DNA of 64,000 nt from Marinobacter sp. SS5-14b (lineage in GTDB: Bacteria > Pseudomonadota > Gammaproteobacteria > Pseudomonadales > Oleiphilaceae). Below, piece by piece: positions 18,068-27,189 of the stretch. The position numbers and the translations under genes are program-made. The stretch lies in contig NZ_JASSVM010000002.1 in the NCBI RefSeq assembly GCF_030541005.1, forward strand, positions 558,001 to 622,000, written 5' to 3'. Below the pieces are notes generated by a model, which did no database searches, was not told the DNA's origin, and saw only the letters and a list, made by a program, of their open reading frames with translations. Position 1 is the stretch's first letter, and every line of letters begins with the position of its first letter.

Positions 18068-19236
18068 GTTGAACCTCCTTTGCCTTGTTTCGCCTCAACC
18101 TCTTCCACCCAAAGGTCGTGATGCTGTCGGGCCCATTCACGGTCAACCTGGCCGTTGCCCATGGCATCAAACGCACCTTCCATGCCGACCGAGCCGATGT
18201 AGATGTGTGCGATGATAGCCACCATCATCGCGAACGCGACAATCGAGTGCCAGATGTTGGCGTACTGCATTTCTTCATGGGGTGTCAGGGCCGTCGGGAA
18301 ATCGGTCCCAAGAATGCCGTTCAGAGTGCTGAAGGTGCCCGCGAACATGGGCATTTCAAACGGGAACAACAGTGACAAGCCGGATAGCGATACGGACACG
18401 CCCAACACCATGACGGTCCAGAATATGATCTTCTGGCCGGCGTTAAATTTCTTCGAAGATGGGTGAGACTTGCTGAAGATGCCGCCGCCGGCCTTGATCC
18501 ACTGCCAGTCCAGTTTGTTGGGAATGTTGTGCGCCACCCACATGCAGAAGGTCATCACCAGGCCCAGCATGAAGGCCCAGGCAACGTTGTTGTGCAGCCA
18601 CTTTGAGCCGACTGCGAGAGTAGAATAGGCCTCGTGCCCAATAACGGGAATCAGGAAACTGCGCCCCATCAGGGTAAGCAGCCCGGTCAGAGCGAGTGCG
18701 ATAAACGAGCCCGCCAACAACCAGTGGCCAAAGCGCTCAATGGCTTTGAAGCGTTCAATCTTGTTGCCCGAGGGGCCGCCATCGATCATGATCTTGCCGC
18801 GAACAAAGTAAAACACCACCAGCAGGATAATGATGCCCAGCAGGGCGCCACCGCCGTAGGTAATGATTGGCCCCTGGCGCAACTTATACCAGGGCATGCC
18901 TCCGTCCTGGATCAGCACGTCGGCTGCAGGGCCGCGGGCCTGAGTTTTGATGTCGCTTTCGTTGTAACGGATGCCGCGCCAGGTATCGGCGTCAGAAACC
19001 CCGCCTCGGGTCCCCAGTTGCTCGGTGATGGCCGCAGCGCTCCCAGGATTCCCCAGATTTTCAGATCGGAATGACTCGTCAACTTTCAGTTTCTCCTGAC
19101 GAGCCATAATGTCTTCCAGGGTTTGCGCGCCCCCGGTGGCTGTTCGGTCAACCGCAGGGGCGTCTTCCGCCCAGACAGGGTTGAAAAGCAGGGTCGCCAA
19201 CGTGAGAACGGTGGCACCCAATAGTTTCATGTTCAT
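18064..19236 (-). CDS. fdhC: Formate dehydrogenase gamma subunit (cytochrome b)
   Basis: A 390-aa protein. It begins with a signal peptide and a ~100-residue periplasmic stretch, followed by one helix near residue 130 (IITYGGGALLGIIILLVVFY). The four-helix cytochrome b556 core comes next, with candidate heme histidines in ERFGHWLLAG, KWLHNNVAW, IWHSIVAF and IIAHIYIG. It anchors the periplasmic enzyme and passes electrons from formate to quinone. Start chosen at ATG 19236, with GGAG 7 bp upstream. The stop overlaps the start of the 41-codon gene. The long N-terminal extension is typical of proteobacterial respiratory FDHs outside the E. coli type. Confidence 0.9.
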   Translation of the reverse strand: MNMKLLGATVLTLATLLFNPVWAEDAPAVDRTATGGAQTLEDIMARQEKLKVDESFRSENLGNPGSAAAITEQLGTRGGVSDADTWRGIRYNESDIKTQARGPAADVLIQDGGMPWYKLRQGPIITYGGGALLGIIILLVVFYFVRGKIMIDGGPSGNKIERFKAIERFGHWLLAGSFIALALTGLLTLMGRSFLIPVIGHEAYSTLAVGSKWLHNNVAWAFMLGLVMTFCMWVAHNIPNKLDWQWIKAGGGIFSKSHPSSKKFNAGQKIIFWTVMVLGVSVSLSGLSLLFPFEMPMFAGTFSTLNGILGTDFPTALTPHEEMQYANIWHSIVAFAMMVAIIAHIYIGSVGMEGAFDAMGNGQVDREWARQHHDLWVEEVEAKQGKGGST

Positions 19237-19321
19237 GAGAGCGCTCCAGCGGAATGAACAAAAAGAATGTGTTGCACCCATGAATTCCGGGGCCCTTGGG
19301 CCCCGGAACCATCGGGCGGGC

Positions 19322-19930
19322 TTAAGCGCCCTTCTTCTCGTAAGCTGTGCCCCATCCCCAGGCGCCTGAACCAAAACCACGGTTCACCACACGCTGGCGA
19401 TAGATGTCCGAAACCTCGTTGCCATCACCGGCCAACAGGGCTTTGGTTGAGCACATTTCCGCACAGATCGGCAACTTGCCCTCGGCAATACGGTTGCGAC
19501 CGTACTTGTTGAACTCGGCTGTTGAGTTGTCTTCTTCAGGGCCGCCTGCACAGAAGGTGCATTTGTCCATCTTGCCCCGGCTGCCGAAGTTGCCCGCTTG
19601 CGGGAACTGGGGCGCGCCGAAGGGGCAGGCATAGAAGCAATAACCACAACCGATGCACAGGTCTTTGGAGTGCAGCACGATGCCGTCTTCAGTCTGGTAG
19701 AAGCAGTCTGTTGGGCAAACCGCCATACAGGGCGCGTCTGAACAGTGCATGCAAGCTACCGAGATGGAGCGTTCGCCCGGTTTGCCATCTTCGATGGTCA
19801 CCACACGGCGACGGTTGATGCCCCAGGGGACCTCATGCTCATTTTTACAGGCCGTTACGCACGCATTACATTCGATGCAGCGCTCGGCGTCACAAAGGAA
19901 TTTTGCTCTTGCTTGTCCTTCAAGTGCCAT
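19322..19930 (-). CDS. fdhB: Formate dehydrogenase beta subunit, four 4Fe-4S clusters
   Basis: A 202-aa ferredoxin-like electron-transfer subunit. Four cysteine groups are visible: CDAERCIECNACVTACKNEH, CMHCSDAPCMAVCP, CIGCGYCFYACPFG and KCTFC...CAEMC, the DMSO-reductase-family beta pattern. It wires FdhA to the cytochrome FdhC. It has no signal peptide, so it should ride out with Tat-exported FdhA. It also lacks the C-terminal membrane helix of E. coli FdnH. It begins 16 bp after fdhA. Confidence 0.93.
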   Translation of the reverse strand: MALEGQARAKFLCDAERCIECNACVTACKNEHEVPWGINRRRVVTIEDGKPGERSISVACMHCSDAPCMAVCPTDCFYQTEDGIVLHSKDLCIGCGYCFYACPFGAPQFPQAGNFGSRGKMDKCTFCAGGPEEDNSTAEFNKYGRNRIAEGKLPICAEMCSTKALLAGDGNEVSDIYRQRVVNRGFGSGAWGWGTAYEKKGA

Positions 19931-19945
19931 GGTCTACACCTCTTG

Positions 19946-22831
19946 TTATGCGGGTTCGATAGCACACAGGGTGCACTTGGTCTCTTGCATCTGCGTGACC
20001 GAGTCGTACCCGTATGTCTGAACGGTATTGGTAGATTCACCCAGGACATAAGGATCAGAGCCCTTGGGGTACTTGTCTCTCAAATCCTTACCTTCGAGGT
20101 GTCCGCCGAAGTGGAACGGCATGAAGGCAACGCCTTCGCCGACCCGTTCGGTGACCATGGCCTTCACCTTGATACGCGCGCCTTCCGGGCCTGAGACCCA
20201 GACGTCCTTGCCGTCACGAATGTTCATGTTATTCGCGTCGCGTGGATTCACCTCAATGAACATGTCCTGCTGAAGCTCGGCAAGCCATGGGTTCGACCGC
20301 GTTTCATCACCGCCACCTTCGTATTCCACCAGTCGACCGGAGGTCAGAATGATGGGGAAGTCCTGGCTGAAGTCTTTCTTCTGGATCGACTCGTACAGGG
20401 TTGGCACCCGCCAGAAGGTCTTGTCGGCGTAGGTCGGGTAATCTGCGACCAGATCGCGACGGTTGGTGTACAGGGGTTCGCGGTGCAGCGGCACGGGGTC
20501 CGGGAAGTTCCAGACGATGGCGCGGGCCTTGGCGTTACCAAAGGGCGCACACTCGTGCTTGATGGCAACACGCTGGATGCCGCCCGACAGGTCGGTCTTC
20601 CAGTTGGTGTTGGCTCCGGCAACGGCATCAATGCTTGCCCGCTCCTCGGCAGTGAGATCGCCGTCCCAGCCCAAGTCCATCAGCATTTGCATGGTGAATT
20701 CCGGATAGCCGTCCTTGATCTCGGAGTCTTTGGAGTAAACGCCGTCCGCCAGGATGTTCTGGCCGTTGTGTTCAACTCCGAAGCGGGCGCGGAAGGTGAG
20801 GCCGCCCTTGGACACCGGCACCGACATATCGTACAGAACGTGGGTTCCCGGATGGTTCATCTCGGGCGTGCCCCAGCATGGCCAGGGCAGGCCGTAGGTA
20901 TCACCATCGCAAGGACCGCCCACTGCGCGCAGTGTGGTCTTGTCGAAGTGGTGCTGGTTCGCCATGTGTTTCTTGAGGCGCTCCGGTGATTGGCCCGTGT
21001 AGCCGATGGTCCACATGCCACGGTTGAACTCGCGGGTGAGGTCTTCAATCACGGGCTCGTCGCCTTCAAGGGCGATGTTGCGGAACATGCGATCGGTGAA
21101 ACCGAACTTGTCGGCAAACAGCTTCATGATCTCGTGATCAACCTTCGAGTCGAACAGTGGCTCAACAACCTTTTCACGCCACTGCAGCGAGCGGTTCGAA
21201 GCGGTCACTGAACCCTTGGTTTCGAACTGGGTGGTCGCTGGCAGCAGGTAGGCACCTTCTTTGCGATCGTGCAGCACGGCGGAAACGGTCGGGAAGGGGT
21301 CCACGACAACCAGCAGGTCGAGTTTTTCCATCGCCTCTTTCATTTCCAGCATGCGGGTCTGGGAGTTCGGCGCGTGGCCCCACAGCACCATCGCCCGGGT
21401 GTTATCGGGCTGCTCCAGGTTTTCTTTGGCTTCCAGCACACCGTCAATCCAGCGAGACACCGGAATGCCTTTCTCGTTCATCATGGCTCTGGACTTGCCG
21501 TCTTTGTCCCACACGGCAAAGCGGCCCTTGAGCCAGTCCATATCTTCTTCCCAGACCCGTGCCCAGTGCGCCCAGGACCCTGCGGTCAGACCATAATAGC
21601 CGGGCAGGGTGTCGGCGAGTACGCCCAGATCGGTGGCGCCCTGAACGTTATCGTGGCCGCGGAAGATATTAGTGCCGCCGCCGGCCACACCCATGTTGCC
21701 CAGTGCGAGTTGCAAAATGCAGTAGGCCCGGGTGTTGTTGTTGCCATTGGTGTGCTGGGTTCCGCCCATACACCAGATCACAGTGCCAGGCCGGTTGTTG
21801 ACCAGAGTGCGGGCAACGCGTTCGAGTTGCGCGCCGGGGGTGCCGGTCACCCGTTCAACTTCTTCCGGATTCCATTTTTTGACCTCGGCACGAATGTCTT
21901 CCATGCCGTAAACCCGGGTACGAATGAATTCCTGATCTTCCCAGCCGTTCTCGAAGATGTGCCACAAAATGCCCCAGATCAGCGCGACGTCTGAGCCCGG
22001 ACGGAAGCGCACATACTCGTCGGCATGAGCCGCGGTGCGCGTGAACCTTGGGTCACACACAATCAGTGGTGCGTTGTTTTCTTCCTTGGCCTTCAGTACG
22101 TGCAGCAACGATACCGGGTGCGCCTCGGCCGGGTTGCCCCCGATGATGAAAATCGCCTTGGAGTTGTGGATGTCGTTGTACGAGTTGGTCATCGCACCGT
22201 AGCCCCAGGTGTTGGCTACCCCTGCGACGGTAGTGGAGTGACAGATCCGGGCCTGGTGGTCAACGTTGTTGGTGCCCCAGTAGGCGGCGAACTTGCGGAA
22301 AAGATAGGCTTGTTCGTTGTTGAACTTGGCGCTGCCTAACCAGTAGACGGAATCCGGGCCGCTCTCATCGCGGATCTGCAACATTTTGTCGCCGATTTCA
22401 TTGATCGCCTGATCCCAGGGGATTTTCTGCCACTGGCCGTTGACCATTTTCATCGGTGATTTGAGGCGACGCTCACCGTGGGCGTGCTCGCGCACCGAGG
22501 CGCCTTTGGCGCAGTGAGCCCCCATGTTGAAGGGGCTGTCCCAACCCGGTTCCTGCCCGATCCAGGTGCCATTCTGGACCTCTGCTTCCACCGTGCAGCC
22601 GACTGAACAGTGGGTGCACACGGTCTTTTTGCGGACGATGTTTCCGCCCTCGGTGGACGGCGTTGCGGCCTGGACTCGCGTCGATGGTAACGACAAAGCC
22701 GCCAACCCACCCACGGCAACACCGGAGGCTGTCAGAAAGCCCCGTCGGTCCATGGTGGTAGCAGCGAGGGATGAAAGTAAAGAACCCGCACGGGGGCCTT
22801 TCGCAACCCCGTTGGTTTTCTTTCTTAACAT
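19946..22831 (-). CDS. fdhA: Formate dehydrogenase catalytic subunit, Tat-exported Mo/W enzyme
   Basis: A 961-aa molybdopterin oxidoreductase. It has a twin-arginine signal (DRRGFLTASG, Arg29-Arg30), an N-terminal 4Fe-4S site (Cys72, Cys75, Cys79, and a fourth in GAHCAKG) and a bis-MGD catalytic body. The metal ligand is Cys197 in ARICHSTTV, encoded TGT, so this is not a selenoprotein. It oxidises formate to CO2 in the periplasm. ATG 22831 has GAGAGG 8 bp upstream; a TTG two codons earlier is too close to that site. The tungstate transporter nearby leaves Mo versus W open. Confidence 0.95.
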   Translation of the reverse strand: MLRKKTNGVAKGPRAGSLLSSLAATTMDRRGFLTASGVAVGGLAALSLPSTRVQAATPSTEGGNIVRKKTVCTHCSVGCTVEAEVQNGTWIGQEPGWDSPFNMGAHCAKGASVREHAHGERRLKSPMKMVNGQWQKIPWDQAINEIGDKMLQIRDESGPDSVYWLGSAKFNNEQAYLFRKFAAYWGTNNVDHQARICHSTTVAGVANTWGYGAMTNSYNDIHNSKAIFIIGGNPAEAHPVSLLHVLKAKEENNAPLIVCDPRFTRTAAHADEYVRFRPGSDVALIWGILWHIFENGWEDQEFIRTRVYGMEDIRAEVKKWNPEEVERVTGTPGAQLERVARTLVNNRPGTVIWCMGGTQHTNGNNNTRAYCILQLALGNMGVAGGGTNIFRGHDNVQGATDLGVLADTLPGYYGLTAGSWAHWARVWEEDMDWLKGRFAVWDKDGKSRAMMNEKGIPVSRWIDGVLEAKENLEQPDNTRAMVLWGHAPNSQTRMLEMKEAMEKLDLLVVVDPFPTVSAVLHDRKEGAYLLPATTQFETKGSVTASNRSLQWREKVVEPLFDSKVDHEIMKLFADKFGFTDRMFRNIALEGDEPVIEDLTREFNRGMWTIGYTGQSPERLKKHMANQHHFDKTTLRAVGGPCDGDTYGLPWPCWGTPEMNHPGTHVLYDMSVPVSKGGLTFRARFGVEHNGQNILADGVYSKDSEIKDGYPEFTMQMLMDLGWDGDLTAEERASIDAVAGANTNWKTDLSGGIQRVAIKHECAPFGNAKARAIVWNFPDPVPLHREPLYTNRRDLVADYPTYADKTFWRVPTLYESIQKKDFSQDFPIILTSGRLVEYEGGGDETRSNPWLAELQQDMFIEVNPRDANNMNIRDGKDVWVSGPEGARIKVKAMVTERVGEGVAFMPFHFGGHLEGKDLRDKYPKGSDPYVLGESTNTVQTYGYDSVTQMQETKCTLCAIEPA

Positions 22832-22920
22832 GACCAATACCTCTCTCTTTTATTATTCTCGTTTTGCCGGAAGTGGGGCCATCCAAGAGCATCACGCAAT
22901 CTTGAAAGCCTCACGTTCCG

Positions 22921-23109
22921 TTAAAAGCGAGCCGATTCGAAATATTTGCGTGTGTGTTCAGTGTCACGCAGGCCGCGGCTTTTCGGTGCGTCTTTCACGA
23001 CTTCCGCTGCGGCGTTGGGTGCAACTGCCATTGCCACGGCAGCCGGGGCTGCAGCGACGGCCATCCGCAAGAAATGGCGGCGGCTGTTCTCCTCATTACG
23101 GTTGTCCAT
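22921..23109 (-). CDS. fdhX: Small Tat-signal protein of formate dehydrogenase loci (FdhX type)
   Basis: A 62-aa protein that is little more than a twin-arginine signal (NSRRHFLRMAVAAAP, Arg10-Arg11) followed by about 25 residues (DAPKSRGLRDTEHTRKYFESARF). The ending resembles the conserved tail of 'formate dehydrogenase region TAT target' proteins. These sit just upstream of fdhA in many proteobacteria, as here, 90 bp away. Its role is unproven; assisting export or assembly of the FdhAB complex is likely. The symbol follows usage in Shewanella-type loci. Confidence 0.85.
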   Translation of the reverse strand: MDNRNEENSRRHFLRMAVAAAPAAVAMAVAPNAAAEVVKDAPKSRGLRDTEHTRKYFESARF

Positions 23110-23150
23110 CGGACATCTCCACCTGAGTTAAGGGGTCGGGCAGATCCCGG

Positions 23151-23798
23151 TTACTGAATTGCAAAGGCGTCCGCTTCTACGGTCATAAAGGCTCGCCCTA
23201 ACGAGCCCACAGGCGTGTAGAAAATGGCGCTTTGCGCTTCTTCCAGATCGGTAAAAAACAGTCGCGCCCACTTTGCCATGTGCGCTTCAAAAAATGCTTT
23301 CTGCGACGGCAGGTCGCTGTCGCTCACGAACTCGCCGGTAATGATGCCCGCCATGATTTCACATAGCGTACCCATGTGATCTTCGGGCTCTTTCACGTTG
23401 TCACGGGCTTTGATACCCCTCGCCATCAGGTCGCTGCGCAGATTGGCCAAGGGCTTTTCGTTCAGGAACCCGGTCAGGTAATAGCTGGCATACGGCAGCA
23501 GTTCGCCCCGGCCAAGGCCGACGAACAGGTTGTTGTATTCCCGCTCGGCATCAGCCGGTGTGGTACGTTGCGCAAGAGCCGCAAGGTTTTTCGAAGCAGA
23601 TCCGATGGGGGTGTCATCACCTTTCAGGCTCGCCAGTCCCCTCAGCAGCTCACTTGACGGTGGGTTGCTTAATAGGGTGCCCAGGAGTTGGTACATCTGG
23701 GCTCGGGCGCGATCCTCGTCACTGATGGAGCGAGGGCAGTGGCTTTCAGCGGTGTTGACCAAGTCACAGTCCTTAATGTTGTTGTTTGATTTTTGCAC
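23151..23798 (-). CDS. TorD/DmsD-family chaperone for formate dehydrogenase (FdhT-like)
   Basis: A 215-aa all-helical TorD-family protein. The EYNNLFVGLGRGELLPYASYYLTG motif and the PEDHMGTLCEIMAG motif are the family signatures. Such chaperones bind the Tat signal and apo-enzyme of molybdoproteins until the cofactor is loaded. The position between the DUF3306 gene and fdhX points to FdhA as client. The start appears to be GTG 23798, with a weak ribosome site; no ATG occurs before residue 35. Confidence 0.87.
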   Translation of the reverse strand: MQKSNNNIKDCDLVNTAESHCPRSISDEDRARAQMYQLLGTLLSNPPSSELLRGLASLKGDDTPIGSASKNLAALAQRTTPADAEREYNNLFVGLGRGELLPYASYYLTGFLNEKPLANLRSDLMARGIKARDNVKEPEDHMGTLCEIMAGIITGEFVSDSDLPSQKAFFEAHMAKWARLFFTDLEEAQSAIFYTPVGSLGRAFMTVEADAFAIQ

Positions 23799-23869
23799 TA
23801 TTCATCTTTATAGCTCCGAAAGATTCACGGCGCAACCAGTCCCGAGACATGTCGTACTTGTGATCATGT

Positions 23870-24463
23870 CTATTCAAATCTCATCCGGGGGCGATAGATT
23901 GGTGCAGGCTCTTCCTCAGCTGCGTCAGGTTCCGGTTGCCGGTTGGGGCGTGACGGCTCAATCGTTTTTTCGGGCTCGGCAGATTCGATCACGCTTGGCG
24001 GTTCCACGGATTCCGCAAGGCCGACCTGTGCCTCTGTAAGTTCCTCTGCTTGCTCTGCCCGCTTCGCCGCTTTGTCGAACATGCCCTGGCCGACTTTATA
24101 CAGGGTCTTGACCACTTCGCCGGCGTGGGCGGCCTCTGTGAAATCTTCGTCGTAGTCGTTAAGGCCATCGAGCACGGCCAGGACCGGATTGGATTTCCAG
24201 AGTGCGCGCAGTGCTTTTCGGCGCAACAGTTCCGGAATTTCTTTGCGCATGAACCCGGTGATGTCAGTGCCCAGCTCGATGGTGTCTGGTTCAGGTAACC
24301 CGTACTTCTCCAACACCTCGCTTTCGGGCAAAGCCTCATTGATGGCCAGCTCCTGAGCTTCTGGAGAGGGTTCGTTCTCAACCGGCACAGAGGGGGTGGG
24401 GTCAGCTTTCTTGCTGACCTCGGCTTTTTTGCGAGACCACCGTTGCAAGCGTGATTCAGCCAT
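23870..24463 (-). CDS. DUF3306 protein of the formate dehydrogenase locus
   Basis: A 197-aa hydrophilic, acidic protein beginning MAESRLQRWSRKKAEV, the conserved opening of the DUF3306 family. The central block (about residues 55-115, including DITGFMRKEIPELLRRKALRALWK) is the conserved core; the rest is low-complexity and Glu/Pro-rich. Its function is unknown. It is found with DUF3305 next to periplasmic formate dehydrogenases. Its start overlaps the stop of the DUF3305 gene (TAATG), showing coupled synthesis. No signal peptide or membrane helix is seen. Confidence 0.85.
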   Translation of the reverse strand: MAESRLQRWSRKKAEVSKKADPTPSVPVENEPSPEAQELAINEALPESEVLEKYGLPEPDTIELGTDITGFMRKEIPELLRRKALRALWKSNPVLAVLDGLNDYDEDFTEAAHAGEVVKTLYKVGQGMFDKAAKRAEQAEELTEAQVGLAESVEPPSVIESAEPEKTIEPSRPNRQPEPDAAEEEPAPIYRPRMRFE

Positions 24464-25041
24464 TACTGTAGTTTCGGGTTTTTGATGTTTGTGGGTGCAC
24501 GGTACACGTCGCTCTCCTGACGAATGCGTGGGTCGCCTTTGCCGTCTTCAATGGCGTCAATATCAACGCGGTCACGGCGGCGTTTCTTGAAGGGCTCGTT
24601 GATGAAGTGCAGATCAACAAACTCTTTGATCCAGGCCGCTAAAGACTCCGGAATGGGCACGGGTTCAACAAGGCTTTCGCCGCTATCCAGTGTGTCCAGC
24701 GCCTCATGGGCACTGGCGGTGATGCTGGAGACAACCCATCCGGAGGGGGATTGGCCGGTCGTGTCCTTGTCTAATACGATCCAAACGGAAGGAACGGCCA
24801 TGTTGAGGGAAACCAGGTAGCCTTCTACGTCGGCCCGAAACAGCTCCATGGTCACGGTGCCGGCGTGGTAATCCACCGCGTCACCCTCCCGAACCATTTC
24901 TTTCCAGAATGCCTCCGGTGCTCCGGGCACCACTGCGACCGGTGTCCAGATGTGTCTGGCCCAGCGTGTTACGCCCGGCGTACGGCGAACCACGGCGCCG
25001 ACGGGTAATTCGCGTTTCCAACTGTCTGTGCGACTGCTCAT
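24463..25041 (-). CDS. DUF3305 protein of the formate dehydrogenase locus
   Basis: A 192-aa soluble protein, first gene of the leftward fdh operon. The N-terminal half (ELPVGAVVRRTPGVTRWA, then WTPVAVVPG) is the DUF3305 core; the tail contains a basic RRRDRVD stretch. The family has no known activity, but it occurs as a pair with DUF3306 in FDH clusters, so a role in enzyme assembly is the best inference. It is divergent from the polyferredoxin gene, and the shared 149-bp promoter region probably controls both halves of the locus. Confidence 0.85.
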   Translation of the reverse strand: MSSRTDSWKRELPVGAVVRRTPGVTRWARHIWTPVAVVPGAPEAFWKEMVREGDAVDYHAGTVTMELFRADVEGYLVSLNMAVPSVWIVLDKDTTGQSPSGWVVSSITASAHEALDTLDSGESLVEPVPIPESLAAWIKEFVDLHFINEPFKKRRRDRVDIDAIEDGKGDPRIRQESDVYRAPTNIKNPKLQ

Positions 25042-25084
25042 GACTTTTCTCTTTTATTGTCTTCTGAAGCTAGCAGAGCCGAAA

Positions 25085-25108
25085 CAATTATCCAATTATC
25101 CAATTGTC
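25085..25108. repeat. Three tandem 8-bp repeats in the divergent fdh promoter region
   Basis: CAATTATC, CAATTATC and CAATTGTC follow each other without spacing, then CAAGG. They lie 44 bp upstream of the DUF3305 start and about 82 bp upstream of the polyferredoxin start. An imperfect dyad ATGGCT...AGCCAT flanks the next 30 bp. This may be a regulator site or chance low complexity. Confidence 0.45.
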
Positions 25109-25190
25109 CAAGGGCGAATGGCTGTGGCATGCTCGATGAGCCATGTCTGAAACCTATACGTATAAAAATAATTAAAAGAGTAATTTTCTG

Positions 25191-27170
25191 ATGACGCCTA
25201 ACAAAACCCTTCTGTTGTGCACCTGTGACAAAACACAGTCTTTCAGTCCTGAAGCGCTGCAAGCGGCCTCAGCGGCGGATCAGGTGATTGTTGTGGATCA
25301 ACTGTGCGGCAAGGATATGGACACGGCTGCAGAACACCTGAGCGGGGGTGCTGAGGTTCTGGTGGCCTGCGGCCAACAAGCCGCGTTGTTTGAGCGCCTG
25401 GGCGAAGACGTGGAAGCTGAGTTCGGCCGATCCGCACCGTTGCACACCATTGATATCCGCGACCGCGCCGGCTGGAGCGCAGCAAACGCCAACCCCAAAC
25501 GGCTTCATGCCAAGCAGGTGGCCTTGATGGCCGGCGCTCAATTGCCGGCTTCTTATGCGCCCGCGAAAGTGATCCAGTCCAGCGGCGTATGCTGCATTGT
25601 GGGCCCCACCGATCAGGCCATCCGGATGGCGGAACTGGTGCAGGATGAGCTGGGCGTTACCTGTATCGTCAATGACGCAGGGCCAATACAGTTGCCCTCA
25701 GCCGGGTATGACGTTGCCAAAGGCAAGCTGACGTCGGCCCGGGGGGCGCTAGGTAACTTCAAGCTGGAGTTTGCCCAGCTGCAAACATTGAATCCTGCCG
25801 GTCGTGGCGCGCCGGGTTATGGCGAGGTCAAGGCCACGGCCCGTAGCGAATGTGACGTCTTCATTGATCTGCGTGGCGGCGCGCCCGCGTTCCCCAGCTA
25901 CCAGAAACGTAACGGCTATTTCTGGGCTGACCCGGCCAAAACCGGTGAGCTGGAGCGTATTGCCCTGACCGCCAGGGAGCGGGTGGGCGAGTTCGAGAAA
26001 ACCGTGTATTTCCGTCTGGAAGAATCTCTGTGTGCCCATTCGCGGGCTAACCAGCCTGGCTGCACCCGTTGCCTGGATGTATGCCCCACCGAAGCGATTT
26101 TTTCCGCCGGCGATCACGTACAAATCGATTCCGATATTTGCGCCGGCTGTGGCTCCTGTGCGGCGGTTTGCCCGACCTCTGCGGTCACCATGAATGAAAC
26201 GCCCTTTGAATCGATCGCCAAGGCTCTGGATGTGATGGCCAAGGCGTATCGGGAACATGCTGGTGAGGCGCCTCGCCTGGTCTTTCACACTCTGGGCGCG
26301 GGCTCTGAGGCGATTGCCTACCTGGCTCGCTATCACGATGGCCTGGCGGACGATCTGATTCCGCTTGGGTTGGAGCACATCGACCGCATCGGTCATGCCG
26401 AAATCCTGGCCGCCTTCGGTGCAGGTTATGCCGAAGTGTTGCTACTGGCGGACAACGAGATAGACCGCCGAGCTGTTGCTGCGGAAGTTGAACTTGCCCA
26501 GGCCATGCTGATTGGCACCCATAACTCACCCAGCCGGATTCGGGTGGTTGCAGCGGAGGAGCTCGGCGAAGCTGGCGACAATGCCGGGCGCGTGGGTGAT
26601 CCGGTCTTGCTGGTGGGTGGCCGCCGTGATGTCACCCGGGTTGCGGTCAGCGCGATGGCGGACAAGATCGACGCGCCCATCCAGTTGCCGGCAGGTGCGC
26701 CTTACGGTGCCATCGAAATCAATTCCGATAAATGTACGCTTTGCCTGGCCTGCGTGTCTCTATGCCCGACCGGCGCCCTGGGCGATCATCCAGACCGGCC
26801 AGAAGTTCAGTTCACCGAGAATGCCTGTGTTCAGTGCGGTGTATGCGAGAGCACCTGCCCGGAGACGGCCATCACGCTCAAACCGCAGCTGGATCTGTCC
26901 AAGGCAGCATTAAGCGCCCGCGCCCTGCATGGCGAGGATCCGTTCGAATGCATCAAGTGTGGAACCCCCTTCGGGGTGGCCAGTACCATCAACCGGATTG
27001 TTGAGAAGCTGGAAAATCAACACTGGATGTACACCAAATCTGACAATGTTCAGCTCATCAAAATGTGCGACGACTGCCGCGTCAAAGCCCAGTTCCACGG
27101 CGACAGCGCGCCGATGGCGGGCGGCGAGCGCCCTCGGGTTCGCACCAGCGATGACTATCTGGACAGCTAA
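25191..27170 (+). CDS. Large polyferredoxin of the formate dehydrogenase locus
   Basis: A 659-aa cytoplasmic protein without signal or membrane helices. Order: an N-terminal domain (residues 1-200) with an LLLCTCD opening reminiscent of HdrA-type proteins; a first two-cluster ferredoxin (about 280-330: GCTRCLDVCP, CAGCGSCAAVCP); a middle domain of about 110 residues with no cysteine motif; a second two-cluster ferredoxin (about 515-560: CTLCLACVSLCP, CVQCGVCESTCP); and a tail with CIKCG (about 587) and CDDCR (about 626). It could hold four or more 4Fe-4S clusters. It is conserved in FDH loci and its role is not established; electron supply for maturation is one possibility. Confidence 0.82.
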   Translation: MTPNKTLLLCTCDKTQSFSPEALQAASAADQVIVVDQLCGKDMDTAAEHLSGGAEVLVACGQQAALFERLGEDVEAEFGRSAPLHTIDIRDRAGWSAANANPKRLHAKQVALMAGAQLPASYAPAKVIQSSGVCCIVGPTDQAIRMAELVQDELGVTCIVNDAGPIQLPSAGYDVAKGKLTSARGALGNFKLEFAQLQTLNPAGRGAPGYGEVKATARSECDVFIDLRGGAPAFPSYQKRNGYFWADPAKTGELERIALTARERVGEFEKTVYFRLEESLCAHSRANQPGCTRCLDVCPTEAIFSAGDHVQIDSDICAGCGSCAAVCPTSAVTMNETPFESIAKALDVMAKAYREHAGEAPRLVFHTLGAGSEAIAYLARYHDGLADDLIPLGLEHIDRIGHAEILAAFGAGYAEVLLLADNEIDRRAVAAEVELAQAMLIGTHNSPSRIRVVAAEELGEAGDNAGRVGDPVLLVGGRRDVTRVAVSAMADKIDAPIQLPAGAPYGAIEINSDKCTLCLACVSLCPTGALGDHPDRPEVQFTENACVQCGVCESTCPETAITLKPQLDLSKAALSARALHGEDPFECIKCGTPFGVASTINRIVEKLENQHWMYTKSDNVQLIKMCDDCRVKAQFHGDSAPMAGGERPRVRTSDDYLDS

Positions 27171-27189
27171 AATTTAATCAGGACTCTTT

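Noticed and set aside
17946-18176. 76-codon minus-strand frame overlapping the end of fdhC
   Set aside because: It is out of frame with both fdhC and the 41-codon gene and lacks a ribosome site; the 41-codon frame has an ideal one.
22241-22243. Possible selenocysteine at the FdhA active site
   Set aside because: The codon is TGT in the ICHSTT motif and the frame has no internal TGA, so it is a Cys enzyme; no SECIS element is needed or seen.
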